Below are positions 9,858 through 26,930 of a DNA stretch of 64,000 nucleotides, in pieces. Below the pieces are notes generated by a model. That model had not been told where the DNA came from. It saw only the letters and a list, made by a program, of their open reading frames with translations, and did not search any database. Every line of letters begins with the position of its first letter. Position 1 is the stretch's first letter. The position numbers and the translations under genes are program-made. Origin of the DNA: Diogma glabrata (taxonomy: Eukaryota; Arthropoda; Insecta; Diptera; Cylindrotomidae); assembly GCA_963693315.1 (NCBI GenBank), contig OY856186.1:461625230-461689229 (forward strand), given 5' to 3'.

Positions 9858-12487
9858 AGGGTTCCGTTTTTTATACGGAACACTATTGGTGAGAGTAAAA
9901 CGAGTTTTTCACATTATATCGATTATTTCGTAAACTATAAATGCTATGGACTTGAAATTTGAGGTGCATATAAAACTAATCTGCTCACATGAAATGACGG
10001 ATACAAATAAAACTAAAGTGGTTTTCGTTTGGTTTACAGGGGTTCGATGTGAGACCTTTGAGAAAATAGATTTTTTTATATATTCAAGTAAGGTATCATA
10101 TGAAAGGGCTTCATTTCAGTATTTCTTAAAAATTTATCTTGGAGTTTTACACTTCACTATTTTTTGTATAATTCTGAATAATGACGTTTTTTTCGTGTTT
10201 TCTTAACTCGATTAGCTCCGAACCTAACTGATCGAAAATTTTCAAATGTATTTGAAATGATAGAAAAATTAGTACAGTTTTAATAAAAAATATATAAAAG
10301 TGTCTTTTTCTCATAATTAGATTTATTAAGGGGGTGGAAATGAGGAGGGGTAAAAACACTATTTAAAATGTGGTCAAGTGGGGTGTCATTTGAAAGAGCA
10401 CCTAATTGGAAAAATCATTGCAATTTTTTTTTAAATTTTGCAATGCACAGTTTTTGAGTTATAGTCAAAAACAAACCGTCCCTCCCCCCCTTCGTTTCGA
10501 CACTGATTGACAGAAAAATTTGGAAAAATTCACAGAGTTAGGAAATTTGGTAAATTTTGTATGAAAATTATACCGAAGTCTCAAATAATTATATTTCTGT
10601 GTGTTTAGGGGACCGGTGTAAAGAGTGCAAAAAAAAAATTCTTTTTGACCCAAACGAGTGGGGTGTCATTTGAAAGAGCACCTAATTTAAAATTTGTTGC
10701 AGTTTTTTTTATAATTTTGCGGTGCACAGTTTTTGAGTTATGGACAAAAAAGTGCAAAATTCAAACCGTCCCCCCCCTACGTTTCGACACTGATTGACAG
10801 AAAAATTTGAAAAAATTCACAGAGCTAGGAAATTCGGTAAATTTTGTATGAAAATTATACCGAAGTCTCAAATAATTATATTTCTGTGTGTTTAGGGCAC
10901 CGGGGTAGAGAGGGTAAAAAAAAACTTTTTTTGGCCCAAGCGAATGGAGTGTCATTTGAAAGAGCACCTAATTTAAAAATCATTGTAATTTTTTTTATAA
11001 TTTTGCGGTGCACAGTTTTTGAGTTATGATCAAAAATGTTCAAAATTCAAACCGTCCGGGTGTATCATATTTATTAATCGTTTTGAAAGGGTAGGAATAG
11101 TAAGGTGAAATAAAGCTTTTTTAACCCGAATAGCAATATTGAGTGGGACTGGCGTGTACATTTTTAGTCATGTCATCCTTTATACTGATTCTTAGAGCAA
11201 TTCTTAATTTTGCAACTCTTTTAGAGTGAATATAACCAGTTATCCAAAAGAAAGAAGACTTTATTTCAAAATTATCACGGTCCTTTACTATCTATTGTAT
11301 ATTGTATTGTATTGTATGCCATAAGTGGGCCCAAAAGGTGGCGTAAATTCTCAAGGTTCAAATCAGATTGATGTAATTTGTTAGTTTGTGTTAAGATCCA
11401 CGTTTGTAATCCATTCATAATTACTGGTTTAATAAATTTCTTGTATAACTTTAGAAAATGTTGAGTTTTAATTGAATGGTAAGTTCGATAACCTGCAATT
11501 ATTTTAGGGTTAATATTTGTTTAATATGCTATTGTTTAAGTCAAACATTGATCTTTTGTTAATTTTAAATATTGTTAAAATTATACGTTGTTTTTCAAGC
11601 ACCGACCTAAATGTCGAACTTATGTAATCTAACACAAAAAAATTGTTGCTATAGAAAGAACTAAAAATTGTTGCTATAGAAAGAACTGAACATTTTAGTA
11701 AAGCGATGAGGCTATAATTCTATGGAACACGAAAAATTTAGCGAAGCTTCAAGTGATTTTATTTCTATGTGTTTAGGGGATGGGAGTGGGGAAGGGTGAA
11801 AAATTGTTTTTTGACCCGCATGAGTGGGATGTCATTTGATAGAGCACCAAAATTAAAAAACAATACAGTTTTTTTAGAATTTTGCGATGCACCGTTTTTG
11901 AATTATTCTCAAAAAAGTGCAACAAAAAGTTAGTCCCCCCCCCCCTATACGTTTCTTCGTTGATTGACAAAAAAATTTGAAAAAATTCATAGAGATAGGA
12001 AATTTGATAAACCCTTAACGAAAAATATAGCGAAGTCTCAAGTAGTTTTAATTCTACGTGTTTAGGTGATAGGAGTGGAGAATCGTGAAAAAAATGTTTT
12101 TTTTGTCGCATAAGTGTCATTTGAAAGAACACCAAAATTAAGAAACATTACAATTATTTTAGAATCTTGGGATGCACAGTTTTTGAATTATTGTCAAAAA
12201 AGTCCTATTTTTTAATGCGTTAACACCACTCCACCCCTAAATTTCGTCGTTGTTTAACAGAATTGAGTCGTTCCTTAGCTACCATAAATAGCTATGGATA
12301 TCATTTAACCTAAAGTAATATTTTTTATATCATTTCGATCAATTTAGATGAGATTGACATTAACTATTGATATTTACGATGAACCATTTAGTTTTTATGT
12401 GTCTATGTTCTGGCAATATAAACCCTTTACAACACAACTTTATGTAAATTATTTTGATATTGTTTTCTTTACATTCACGGAACCCTT
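9858..12487. mobile_element. Candidate TIR element with AGGGTTCCG ends
   Basis: The left end AGGGTTCCGT (9858) is inverted as ACGGAACCCT at the right end (12477-12486). The left end itself folds (GTTCCGT, short loop, ACGGAAC), and just inside the right end GCGAATTTTATTCGC also folds. Inside are a ~285-bp tandem array (10375-11050, with further copies at 11820-12215) and AT-rich DNA; there is no transposase. No clear target duplication was found, so the limits are provisional. Confidence 0.5.
10375..12215 (+). repeat. ~285-bp tandem/dispersed units (GTCATTTGAAAGAGCACC)
   Basis: Units start at about 10377, 10659 and 10945 (adjacent, 282-286 bp apart) and, more diverged, at about 11821 and 12112. 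Shared landmarks in order: GTCATTTGAAAGAGCACC, TTTTGCGGTGCACAGTTTTT, a C-rich run (CCCCCCC), CACTGATTGACAGAAAAATT and TTTCTGTGTGTTTAGGG. The stretch 11050-11760 between them holds no gene I can recognise. Confidence 0.85.
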
Positions 12488-12604
12488 GACGAGCGAATTT
12501 TATTCGCACTTGTCTGACTTTTTTATTTTTATAATTTTAGTTATTAGGTTCATTTTAAATTTCATTTTATTTCATTTCACAATTTCATTTTAAAGTTATT
12601 AATA

Positions 12605-13097
12605 CTAAGTTTACACCAGGATCTAATAGGTACATACTATACTTATTAGGTCGACTATGGTCGATGTAAACAGTTATCAAAAAAGTACGTACCAAATATT
12701 TGGTAGGATGATTTGCTACGTATCAAATTAGGTACGTAGCAAATAGGTATTATTTTTACGGTGTGAACACTAAAATTAGGTATGACATTTAAAATAAAAA
12801 TAAATCAACTTATTTTATAAATATATATTTATGTTTGATGTGATTTTTTTGCTGAAATTAAAAGTAAAATAAATTTTAGCATTAATATAATAAATGTTTT
12901 CAGTTTTTTATAAAAAATATACATGGAAATTATTTTTTCCTAACCAAAAAATTAACAATGAAAAGGACGCGCTAAAAATTAATATGTCATACTTAATTAA
13001 TAAGAGTTTACATCACCGTATCAAATTTAAAAAGTATGATGGTGAAAATGGCTAGCAAATTTGATACGTAGCAAATTAGATACTGGTGTAAACTTAG
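12605..13097. mobile_element. 493-bp MITE with TA target duplication
   Basis: The ends are inverted repeats: CTAAGTTTACACCAG at the left, CTGGTGTAAACTTAG at the right; pairing continues with one mismatch into ATCTAAT. TA flanks both sides (12603-12604 and 13098-13099). A TA duplication suggests mobilisation by a Tc1/mariner-type transposase. The interior repeats TACGTAGCAAAT and TTTGATACGTAGCAAATTAG near both ends and has no coding frame. Confidence 0.8.
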
Positions 13098-13099
13098 TA

Positions 13100-13927
13100 T
13101 AAGTTAAAAGGAATTAGTTTAAAATTATTAAGTTTTTATTTTTTCTTTAGAGCTGGTATGAAAATAAATATTTATATTCAAATAATCAAATCAAATTAAA
13201 CTGTATACCTCTTTATACGATCAGACGCATGTTTTAAATACTCTTTGAAAAAAAATTTGAACCATCATGGTCCGTATAACTGGCATGAAAATTGCTCAAA
13301 GTTGAGACAAAACTAATTGAATGTTTGTTTATTACTTGAAAAATTTAGTTTTATGGTTGTTCCAGACCATGAATATTTCTGTAGAAAGAAATCAACAAAT
13401 AGATAGTTGCAAATATTTCTTCTGGTTGCGTTATGGTTTTTACCACCAAAACGAGAAAGTTATTGCATCTATAAAAAAATATGATAAAATATTAGTTAAA
13501 GAATCTCGAGTTCTCTTAAGAAAAATTATTGGGTTAAAAATTTATTGTTCTTCAGTTAAAAGAAAATTTGAGTAAAAATCTTCAAAAATAGTGTATTAAA
13601 AATATAAATTTCCATTTGAATGGAAAATTAATATAAAACATTCGTGAAGTTTAACAATTAAAACAAGTGGGAATTCTTTTGAAAAAACGAAACCGCAATC
13701 TGTTTTCTTTGACGAAAAAAATTAACAATCACAGAAAAAGAAAAGATTTTTCAATACCTACCTTTTTTACTAACTTTGCGTACCTATTTTAATTAAATAA
13801 TTTCTTTATCTCACTTTTCACATTTTCACTTTTGCTTTTTGTAATTTATTTTAACATGCTCCTTCCACAATTTACAAAATTACACGAATGAATATATATA
13901 TAAATATATAAATATTCCTGCCTTAGC
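13100..13927. other. AT-rich interval, nothing recognised
   Basis: An 84-codon open frame at 13321-13575 has no domain I know and is no longer than expected in AT-rich DNA. No repeat ends, RNA gene or regulatory site seen. Confidence 0.5.
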
Positions 13928-14325
13928 CGAACTCAAAATTTTATTGTTTTGAACAAAAAAAAAGCCTCTTAATTTCTCGTAAATAACTTCAGTAAATTTT
14001 AGTTGTATTCAGTTGCAATGCGGGAAGAAAATTACTAGATTTATAAGGTCCATAAATTACTTTTTAGTGTAAGTTATCAAATTACTTTGTTTACACCTAA
14101 AAGTATAGGATACACTTGTTCGTTTAATCGAATACAACATTTCGATGGTTTGAACAAACAAGAATGGCTCGTAATTTCTCGTAAATAACTTTTCAGTAAT
14201 TTTAAGATGTGTTTTAAACTTTCAGTTGCAATGCGGGAAGAAAATTACTAGATTTATAAGGTCAATAAATTACTTTTTAGTGTAAGTTATAAAATTACTT
14301 TGTTTACACCTAAAAGTAAATATTC
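13928..14325 (+). repeat. Direct repeat pair, ~205-bp period
   Basis: Two copies (about 13928-14106 and 14130-14320) share AATTTCTCGTAAATAACTT, CAGTTGCAATGCGGGAAGAA, AAATTACTAGATTTATAAGG and TTTGTTTACACCTAAAAGTA. Differences are few small indels and substitutions. Non-coding. Confidence 0.8.
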
Positions 14326-14381
14326 TATGGTAATTTTATTACTTCGGTGTAGAATTGTTACTTGGGGTTATATATATCTAT

Positions 14382-14627
14382 CTGTAGGTGGGAGGTAAAC
14401 TACACCAAGTCCAATTTTTTCAAAATACGTTTTTTTATACTGTTAGAATCAGGATTTTGTTCTCTACCGAGAGGTTAAAGCACTGAGTCCTAACTAGTGT
14501 AGTTTTCGAGATAAAACAATTGTAAATAGTCCAAGTCCATAGGAAATAGTCCATTTTCAAACAGTTTTTTGGCTTTCCTGTAAAATTTTAAAAATGTGAC
14601 TTGGTGTAGTTTACCTCCCACCTACAG
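14382..14627. mobile_element. 246-bp MITE with 30-bp perfect TIRs
   Basis: The left end CTGTAGGTGGGAGGTAAACT (continuing ACACCAAGTC) is the exact reverse complement of the right end at 14598-14627. Both flanks are TA-rich (TATATATCTAT left, ATATATAT right), so it sits at the edge of a (TA)n tract and any TA duplication is masked. No coding capacity. Confidence 0.8.
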
Positions 14628-15582
<955 letters not shown>

Positions 15583-15598
15583 GAGATGAGAACAATGA

Positions 15599-17470
15599 GA
15601 CGATGAGGACACAGAACGGATTAGAGGAGAAATCTGTAACGTAATCAACAATTTCACTAACAATTCCAACAATAAATTTAGTCAACCACTAACATTCCTA
15701 TCAAAAGCCATGAACATAACCAAATCTTTTCTTAAAAGTCACCCAAACTTGTACATCATCAAAATTGATAAAGGCAACGGAACTGTCATAATGGAAAAAA
15801 CTGAATACATTAACAAAATGATTGATCTTTTTAACGATTCAACGACTTATGAAATAATTCAAGAAGATCCTACTAACAAACTAAAGAACAAAAATAACCG
15901 CATAGTTAAAAACTTGGACGACAAAAAATTAATAGATAAAAAAACAAAACTAGAACTAACTAATGATATAGCGGTTTCACCCAAAGCGTATGGTGTCGTA
16001 AAAACACATAAAGACAATAACCCGTTAAGACCGGTGGTCAGTAATACAGATTCTCCAAACACATCACAAAGATTCTTAAAACATTAACAGTAAACAGTAA
16101 ATACAACATTAAAAATTCGTTCCAATTTAAAACAATTGTGGATAGTAATAAAATTAAAAAACAATCACATACTAATATCTTTTGATGTTAAATCTCTTTT
16201 CACTAACGTTCCCACAGAAAGAGCATGTGAAATTATTGAGGAAAAATGGGAAATTCTCAAAGACCATACTAATATACCAAAATTAGAATTCTTGAACATA
16301 GTTAGATTTTGTGTACACGAAAACAACTATTTCCAATTCAACGGAAATTTTTACAAACAAAAGTTCGGTTTAGCCATGGGTAACCCACTATCACCTATAC
16401 TGGCAGACCTTGTCATGGAGAAATTGTTTGAAACACAAATACTCTCATTACCGTTTACCACAACCATGTGCTACAAATATGTGGATGACACAATAATGGA
16501 CATTCCTAACGACCAGGTGGAAAAAACATTAGAAATCCTTAACTCATTCCACGAAAAAATACAGTTTACAGTCGAACGTGAAGATGACCATCTTTCGATC
16601 TCCTTTCTTGACATGAAATTGTTTAGAACAAACGATACAATAATAACAAATTGGTACAGTAAACCAACTTCAACCGGCAGAATACTAAACTACTTTTCCG
16701 CACACCCTTATTCAATGAAACTTAATGTAGCTTCATCATTAGTCAACAGAATCTTAACACTAAGTGACAAAAAATTTCATAAACATAATTTAATAATAGC
16801 CTCGAATATACTAATCAAAAATAAATACCCCAAAAAACTCATCGAAAAAATCATTAAAAACCAATTTTTCAAACACAAAGCGAAAACCAATATCAACATG
16901 GCTAACACGGAAACCATACAAGAAGAACAAATAGTGGAGAAAATTTACAGTAGTATAAATTACATCCCAAGCCTTTCTGAAAATTTAAAAAAAATATTAA
17001 AATCAGACAACCTGAATGTTGCATTAAAACCTATTAATACACTCAGACAAATCTACACCAAGATGAAAGACAAACTCAACAAATGGGACAAATCCGCTAT
17101 TGTCTACAAAATAAGTTGCAATGATAGATGCAAAAAATGTTATATCGGCCAATCCAGTAAAACTCTGAAAACACGAATAGAACAACATAAGAACGATTAT
17201 AAAAACAAATTGAAGATTAAATCTGGAAAAACGGCAATTGTAACACATGGTATCGAAAAACTACAAGAAAATAATGACAGGGACCATTTTGATTTTGTAA
17301 ATACGGAGATCTTATTAACTGAGAAAAATAAATTCAAACGAGAATTCCTCGAATCAACGGAGATTATGCATCATAATAATAATATTAACATAAAAACAGA
17401 CACCAAGAACATCGATGCATCATACTTTAGGTTGCTACACAAACATTTCAAAACACATAACAATAAATAA
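15599..17470 (+). pseudogene. Penelope-like element polyprotein (RT plus GIY-YIG endonuclease)
   Basis: Single-ORF retroelement of PLE type, 5' truncated by the (TA)n array. The N-terminal part (15599-16087) has KIDKGNGTVIMEKTEYINKM and SPKAYGVVKTHKDNNPLRPV, the fingers of a PLE reverse transcriptase. A one-base slip near 16080 and a second near 16178 shift the frame out and back. The main part (from about 16180) holds FDVKSLFTNVP, KQKFGLAMGNPLSPILADL, the active-site YVDD in CYKYVDDTIMDI (about 16478), LSISFLDMKL, and near the end a GIY-YIG nuclease module: IVYKISC, then CKKCYIGQSSKTLKTRIEQH (about 17098-17188). The stop is at 17468-17470. The conserved residues are intact, so decay is limited to the two slips and 5' loss. 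Confidence 0.92.
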
Positions 17471-19222
<1,752 letters not shown>

Positions 19223-19422
19223 NNNNNNNNNNNNNNNNNNNNNNNNNNNNNNNNNNNNNNNNNNNNNNNNNNNNNNNNNNNNNNNNNNNNNNNNNNNNNN
19301 NNNNNNNNNNNNNNNNNNNNNNNNNNNNNNNNNNNNNNNNNNNNNNNNNNNNNNNNNNNNNNNNNNNNNNNNNNNNNNNNNNNNNNNNNNNNNNNNNNNN
19401 NNNNNNNNNNNNNNNNNNNNNN
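19223..19422. other. Assembly gap, 200 N
   Basis: Exactly 200 N, so probably a placeholder of unknown true length. Confidence 0.99.
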
Positions 19423-19616
19423 CATCTGAGATTGCCTTCTCCATCGTCAATACATCTGTATATATATATTTATTTTAATTTTATTACTTTGCTCTGCAGC
19501 ATTCTGAGCAATATTTGATGTCTCATTCAAAGATGTCTCATTCAAATTATCTATAAAAGAAAAGAAAAAGTAATTATAAAATATTATTTGGTTAAGAAAA
19601 CGTATATTAATTACAA

Positions 19617-21168
<1,552 letters not shown>

Positions 21169-21170
21169 TT

Positions 21171-21187
21171 TGGTCCTTCGAGCCGGA
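21171..21187 (+). promoter_or_regulatory. Primer-binding site, tRNA-Tyr type
   Basis: TGGTCCTTCGAGCCGGA begins two bases after the LTR end. From memory of eukaryotic tRNA-Tyr, whose 3' end reads TCCGGCTCGAAGGA plus CCA, this is a 17-base perfect complement. It would prime minus-strand DNA synthesis and fixes the LTR boundary at 21168. Confidence 0.8.
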
Positions 21188-22867
21188 TATAGAGGGCGCT
21201 ACCATCCAGCTGTCATCAATCAACATTAATTAAGGTACCTTATTAAGTTTTGAATTGTATAGTTATAGTTATTTATGCTTCACATACTCGGTATTACTAA
21301 TTTTTTAAATTGCAAACTTATAATATACGCGATACTATCAATTAATTTAGCTACTTCATTGGAATTGATTTATGCTAGTAGTTGCAATTGATGGATGATT
21401 GAATTTATGATACCTTAAATTTTCAACTTGTTAATTGTTGATCATTGATTTTTTGTGGGTCTAATTTAATCAAATAAATCTTCGAATAAACTCTGCCAAT
21501 TGTTCACTATAGTGTCGGTTGTATGTTGTGAAATCTTAGTTAATGTTTTGAAATCAATGAGATTTTTATCGTCGTTAATATTATGAGATTCGTTAGTCAG
21601 TTTATTAGAATTCGATTTTCACTAAATTCTTTCGCTAATAGTTTGGCATCATTATTCAGCTCGTCATTATTTAATTGAATATGGTGTCCAACTTAAAACT
21701 GTTATCGTCGTTAATGTTTTGAAAATGTTATTCAATTGTGTTTTAAAAAAAAAAAAATCGTAATTCATTTCGTCGCACCTTGTTGGAATGCGATTGTCAA
21801 TTAATTCTTCGTTACTATTTTGGAGTCATTATTCGTTTCGTCGCAACTTAGTAGAATGTGACTTCCGGAATTATTTTTTTGTTTTCTCTTATATGTTGAA
21901 GGTCGTTATTCATTTCGTCGTACCTTATCAGAATTTGACTCTCAAGAAACTCTTCGTTACTAATTAGAAAATCACTATTCGTCTCGTAGTAATTTAATAC
22001 AATGTGATTTCTAAAATTAAAATTGTTGTCTTCGTTAATATTTTAGAAAATCGTTCTGTCGTATTTTTAAATCATTCATCGTACCTTATTAGATTAACTG
22101 TTATTTTTAGGATTCTGTTATATTATGTATTATATTCATCGGATTCTAGTAGATTAAATAGCATATTCATCGGATGTTCCAATATTAAATTACCAATTTA
22201 TTCATCAGATCAGTAAAAAATCATCGTTATTAGGTGTGAAATGATTAATTATTCAATCCACATCGTTCGTCAGTCAACATGGAAGTTTTGATATTGTTTT
22301 GTCCAACATCCGCTGGAATTTGGATGTGTTAGCTTCATTAATTTTTCGTCGTTCTTCTTGTTGCTATCATAATTCCAACAGATGTTCACTCTTGTCTCAT
22401 TCTTCGTTGCCTTGGCAGAGTGTGTCTGACAGCCCACCTTCGTCGTATAGTCGTTGAGACAAAATCAAACAATTTTTCCATTGTTGAATAAATCTGTCCG
22501 TTGCTAAGAGGTTTACATGCCTTATTTGTATTAGTTATCATAACTAATTAGAATTCGTTTTTCAGTTCAATGTTCGGTACTGGTTGGAAAACATTGTTCG
22601 TCTCGTCGTAATTTCATACAATGTGATTTCCAAATTGAAATAGTCGGTTCCGCTAATATTTTGATAATCATTGGTTAGTTCGTCGTATCTTGTCAAAATC
22701 CGATTTCAATAAAACTTCCTTAATAGTTTTAAATCATTAGTTTTGTCATGATCTATCACAACTTGACTTAATAGAAATATTTATTTTCATTAGAAACTTA
22801 AAGTCATTATTTATTTTAACGTGTCTTAGTCTAATTTGTTTTACAAAATGAAACGTTTCGTTTAAAT
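21188..22867 (+). other. BEL internal 5' region without recognisable gag
   Basis: About 1.7 kb where gag, protease and the start of RT should lie. There is no long frame. From about 21480 the sequence is a highly degenerate repeat rich in TTCGTCGT, CTTCGTTAAT and TTAGAATTTGA words. The block 22287-22490 resembles 25795-25965 on the other side of pol. Confidence 0.65.
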
Positions 22868-25501
22868 TGGACCTGCTTGTGTCTGTTCCTCGCTACACGC
22901 ACGCTCAAACAATTGGCCATGGATGAATGCAGTCGTGTTCCCAATGCTGCTAATACACTGCAAACCGATTTCTACGTGGATGACGTGCTAACGGGTGCTC
23001 CGACAATTGAAGACGCACATACATTAAAATCTGATCTAACCAATCTATTGGCATTAAGTGGTTTTGAGCTACGAAAGTTCTATTCTAATAAAAAACAGCT
23101 CGCATCAGAGGATCAATTGAATTCATCTACAGTTTTAGTTTTGGGCCTGGTTTGGAATACCAATTCAGTTTGCTTGGATACACCATTTGACAAAGTTTCG
23201 CTATCAATGGCTTACACCAAGCGAGGTATATTATCTGAGATTTGTCGCTTATTCGATCCACTAGGTTTTGTGCTCCAATGACAGTGACCGCCAAATTGTT
23301 GATGCAATCTATCTGGATGCAACAGGGTATTGGTTGGGATGATATTCTACCAGCCGATATAACGCATAAATGGAAGACATTCAAGACTGAGTTATCTGTA
23401 TTGAGTCAGGTCACAGTGCCAAGGCTTGTGATTGCGTCAGGATGCTTGAACATCGAACTCCACGGTTTCTGCGATGCCTCCGAAAAGGCATATGGTTGTG
23501 TGTTATATGTCAGAGTTTTTACTGCGTCACATGATTATGTAGTCACTCTATTGTGTGCTAAATCTAGAGTAACACCACTCAAGAAGGAAACTATTCCTCG
23601 ATTAGAACTGTGTGCTGCGGTATTGTTATCTGAAGTGGTCGATAAAGTACTAACTGTATTTGGACTTAAATTTGATGACATTTACTATTGGACGGATTCA
23701 AAAATAACTCTTTTCCGAATACGATCTGAAGCTTACAAATATGCTACTTTTGTGGCAAATAGGATTTCCAAAATTCAGGAATTATCGTCTTCCGAAAATT
23801 GGCATTATGTCAGAACAAAAGAGAACCCTGCTGATATTGTATCCAGAGGACTCATGCCCTCTCAATTCATCTCGACTTGCATTTGGTGGACGGGTCCTGA
23901 CTTTCTCAAAATTCCGTCAACCCACTGGCCTTCAGAAACATCCCAAACCTGGACTCAAGACGAATTGAACCTTGAGTTACGCAAATCTTCTGAGACAATT
24001 CTGGTGCAAAACATACAGGATGACCATATTTTTCATCGATTTAGCTCCGTTACCCGGTTATACCGAGTCGTAGCGTACATTTTCCGGTTCTTTGATAACG
24101 CCAAGCACACGAGCACTCGACAAACTTCTACTTCTATTCAGTTGCAACCGTCTGAGATAAGAAGGGCAAATTTAACCCTTGTGAAATTAGTTCAAGAACA
24201 ATATTACATCGACGACATTCGACACATGTCCAAACATAAGTGTCTGCCACCCAAAAGTCCGCTATTGGCCCTAGCCCCCTTTCTGGACAATCAAGGAATA
24301 TTGCGAGTTGGTGGTCGTATCAAAAATGCAGAAACCTCTGATGATCACAAACATCCGATACTATTACCAAGACATCATGTGCTAAGCTCAATGATCGCTA
24401 GAACTGAACACTTAAGACTGCTTCATGCTGGACCGCAAGCCCTTCTCTATAGCTTGCGCTTGTCATACCGGACTGTGGGCGCTCGTGGGTTATGTCGAAA
24501 CATTGTACATCGATGTGTAACCTGTTTTCGATCGAGACCACAAATTCGACACCAAATTATGGGAAACTTACCAGAAGATCGAGTTAAACGGGTTGATCGT
24601 GCATTTAGTATTGTCGGTGTCGATTTTTGTGGACCATTCCAATTATCTCAATCTATTCGATCTAAGATTAAGGTTAAATGCTATATTTGTGTCTTTGTCT
24701 GCTTCACTACCAAAGCAGTTCACCTGGAACTGGTTCATAGCTTATCAACTGAAGCTTTCATTGCGTGTTTTCGTCGATTCATTGCACGACGGGGAATCTG
24801 TCACAAGATATATTCGGATAACGCTACAAACTTTGTCGGAGCCCGATCCGAATTAAGGGATCTCAAACGATTGTTTTTCTCACAATCTTTTCAACTGGGT
24901 ACCCGTGAATTTTGCAACACGCACAATATTGAATGGTTAACGATCCCACCAAGATCTCCACATTTTGGAGGTTTATGGGAGGCTGCGATCAGAAGCAGCA
25001 AGACTATGCTTGTCCGTGTCATCGGCACTGCATCATTCTCCATCGAAGAGTTCCTAACTCTCACAACTCAAATAGAGGCTTGTCTCAATTCACGACCGTT
25101 AACCCCAATGTCAAGTGACCCGTCCGATCTCATGGCATTAACACCGGGACATTTTCTTATCGGGACCCCATTGACTACGATACCGGAACCCTCACTCTCA
25201 AGATTTCAAAAATTCAAAAACTATTGCAGGAATTTTGGACTCGTTGGCACGTAGAATATCTCTCGGAGCTTCAAAGGCGTTCGAAATGGAATCATCAAGC
25301 TTTTCCAATACGCATTAGTGATCTCGCATTACTGCACGAAGACAATGTACCTCCTATGAAATGGCTAATGGGAAGAATAACAGCTGTATATCCTGGAACT
25401 GATGGTGTTGTTAGGGTAGTGTCTCTAAAAACCGCGCATAATGAATTTAGGAGAGCAGTGTCGCGAATTAGTATACGTCCAAATACCGACAGTGAGATGT
25501 A
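22868..25501 (+). pseudogene. BEL/Pao pol: RT end, RNase H, integrase (two frameshifts)
   Basis: The RT part (22877-23270) has LATRTLKQLA, the active site DFYVDDVLTG (about 22970-22995) and LSEICRLFDPLGF. A one-base slip near 23272 leads into APMTVTAKLLMQSIW. RNase H follows: HGFCDASEKAYGCVLY, IPRLELCAAVLLSEVV and YYWTDSKI supply acidic residues. Integrase starts with a zinc module (HLRLLH ... CVTC, 24408-24525), then FSIVGVDFCGPF (first Asp), YSDNATNFVGA (second Asp) and HFGGLWEAAIRSSK (Glu). A second slip near 25222 precedes the C-terminal part (FWTRWHVEYLSELQRRSKW, to the stop at 25499-25501). The N-terminal RT fingers, protease and gag are absent. All visible catalytic residues are kept, but it cannot give one polypeptide. 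Confidence 0.93.
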
Positions 25502-26131
25502 AATATAGTCCATTTAAGTGATAATATACTAATAATCCACCGTTATATATCGTTGTGACATTATATAGTCCTCAAGCTATGATTTGCCGCTTACTTAAAG
25601 CAGCATTACGGAAGAGACATCAACATCATTACACGTCTCTACAACTTAATTATACCTGCATACCAGTTAACATTGGGGCCTATGTCCAACCTATCATATT
25701 TGGAAGCAGCGTATAATTTTTATCTATTATTACTGTGGATCTATACATGCATTAGTCTTAATCCGATACATTGTCGTGATATCTTGGTCTGAGAGAATGA
25801 ATCTTGTCATTGATGTGATCAACACCCGCTGGTATATTGGACTATGAAAGGTCATATTTCATATTTCCAACAGACTTCACTTCTGTAGTTTGTCTTCGTT
25901 ATTTTGACAGAGTGAGTCTGACAGTCCCATTTCGTCGTACAGACGTTGTGTCAATTCAACCAAGGGTCACCTCTCAATCGTTCGATATCAGTCCTAACTG
26001 TTAGATATTGGTCCACACAAATGTATAGTTTCTCAAGCTATGTATGTACCTTTTTAAGTGTATTAGCTAAATTCTGCGTCAGATAATTCGTATCCGATGC
26101 GTATTAAACTTATAGATTGAGATATATTTTT

Positions 26132-26480
26132 CAAGCTATGTACACGCATATGGATGCGTTCACTAAAGAGTAATTGCTGATATTAATCAGTACTCTTATA
26201 CTTAAGTCTGTGGTAATATCGATCAATACAGACATTATATATGTTTTCAAGCTATGTACACGCAAATTGATGCGTTCACTAAAGAGTAATTGCTGATATT
26301 AATCAGTACTCTTATACTTAAGTCTGTGGTAATATCGATCAATACAGACATTATATATGTTTCAAGCTATGTACACGCATATTGATGCGTTCACTAAAGA
26401 GTAATTGCTGATATTATTCAGTACTCTTATACTTAATTCTGTGATCATGCCATACCAAAATACAGACATATTAATTTCAA
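26132..26480 (+). repeat. ~115-bp tandem repeat, three units
   Basis: Units at about 26132, 26248 and 26363, each with CAAGCTATGTACACGCA, GATGCGTTCACTAAAGAGTA and TCAGTACTCTTATACTTAA. The copies are nearly identical. Confidence 0.9.
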
Positions 26481-26930
26481 ACCATGTCATCTAATCGCAT
26501 ACATCTAACTGCGTCAACTAAATCAAGATTTTTTAACATTTTCGTATATGCTAAATATTGTTTAAAATAAAACAACCTAATCGTTATCTATGCTAAGTGT
26601 TCTACCATCGTTAAATCTTAACAATTCTCCATGTTAATCGTTCAATGATTTTCAAGCTAGGTCCACATGACACCTCATTCGTTACATTCGTTTCTAGGTG
26701 TTTTGATTACTTTTCGATCACACTGTGTCCAGAATATGCTACGCACATTATCTGCTAGTCACACTACTTAATTAACCAGCATCGGTGGTATACACAGCAT
26801 TCTCATCTAATACCAAATTGTTCAGTAAGGTTTCGATTACTTAGCACTAGAATGCGAATTCGGTTGCATTTATTCAATTAGCTTGACCTTTCTCAGAATT
26901 GTTAGTTGTTTGGGAGTTATCCATTGTTTT

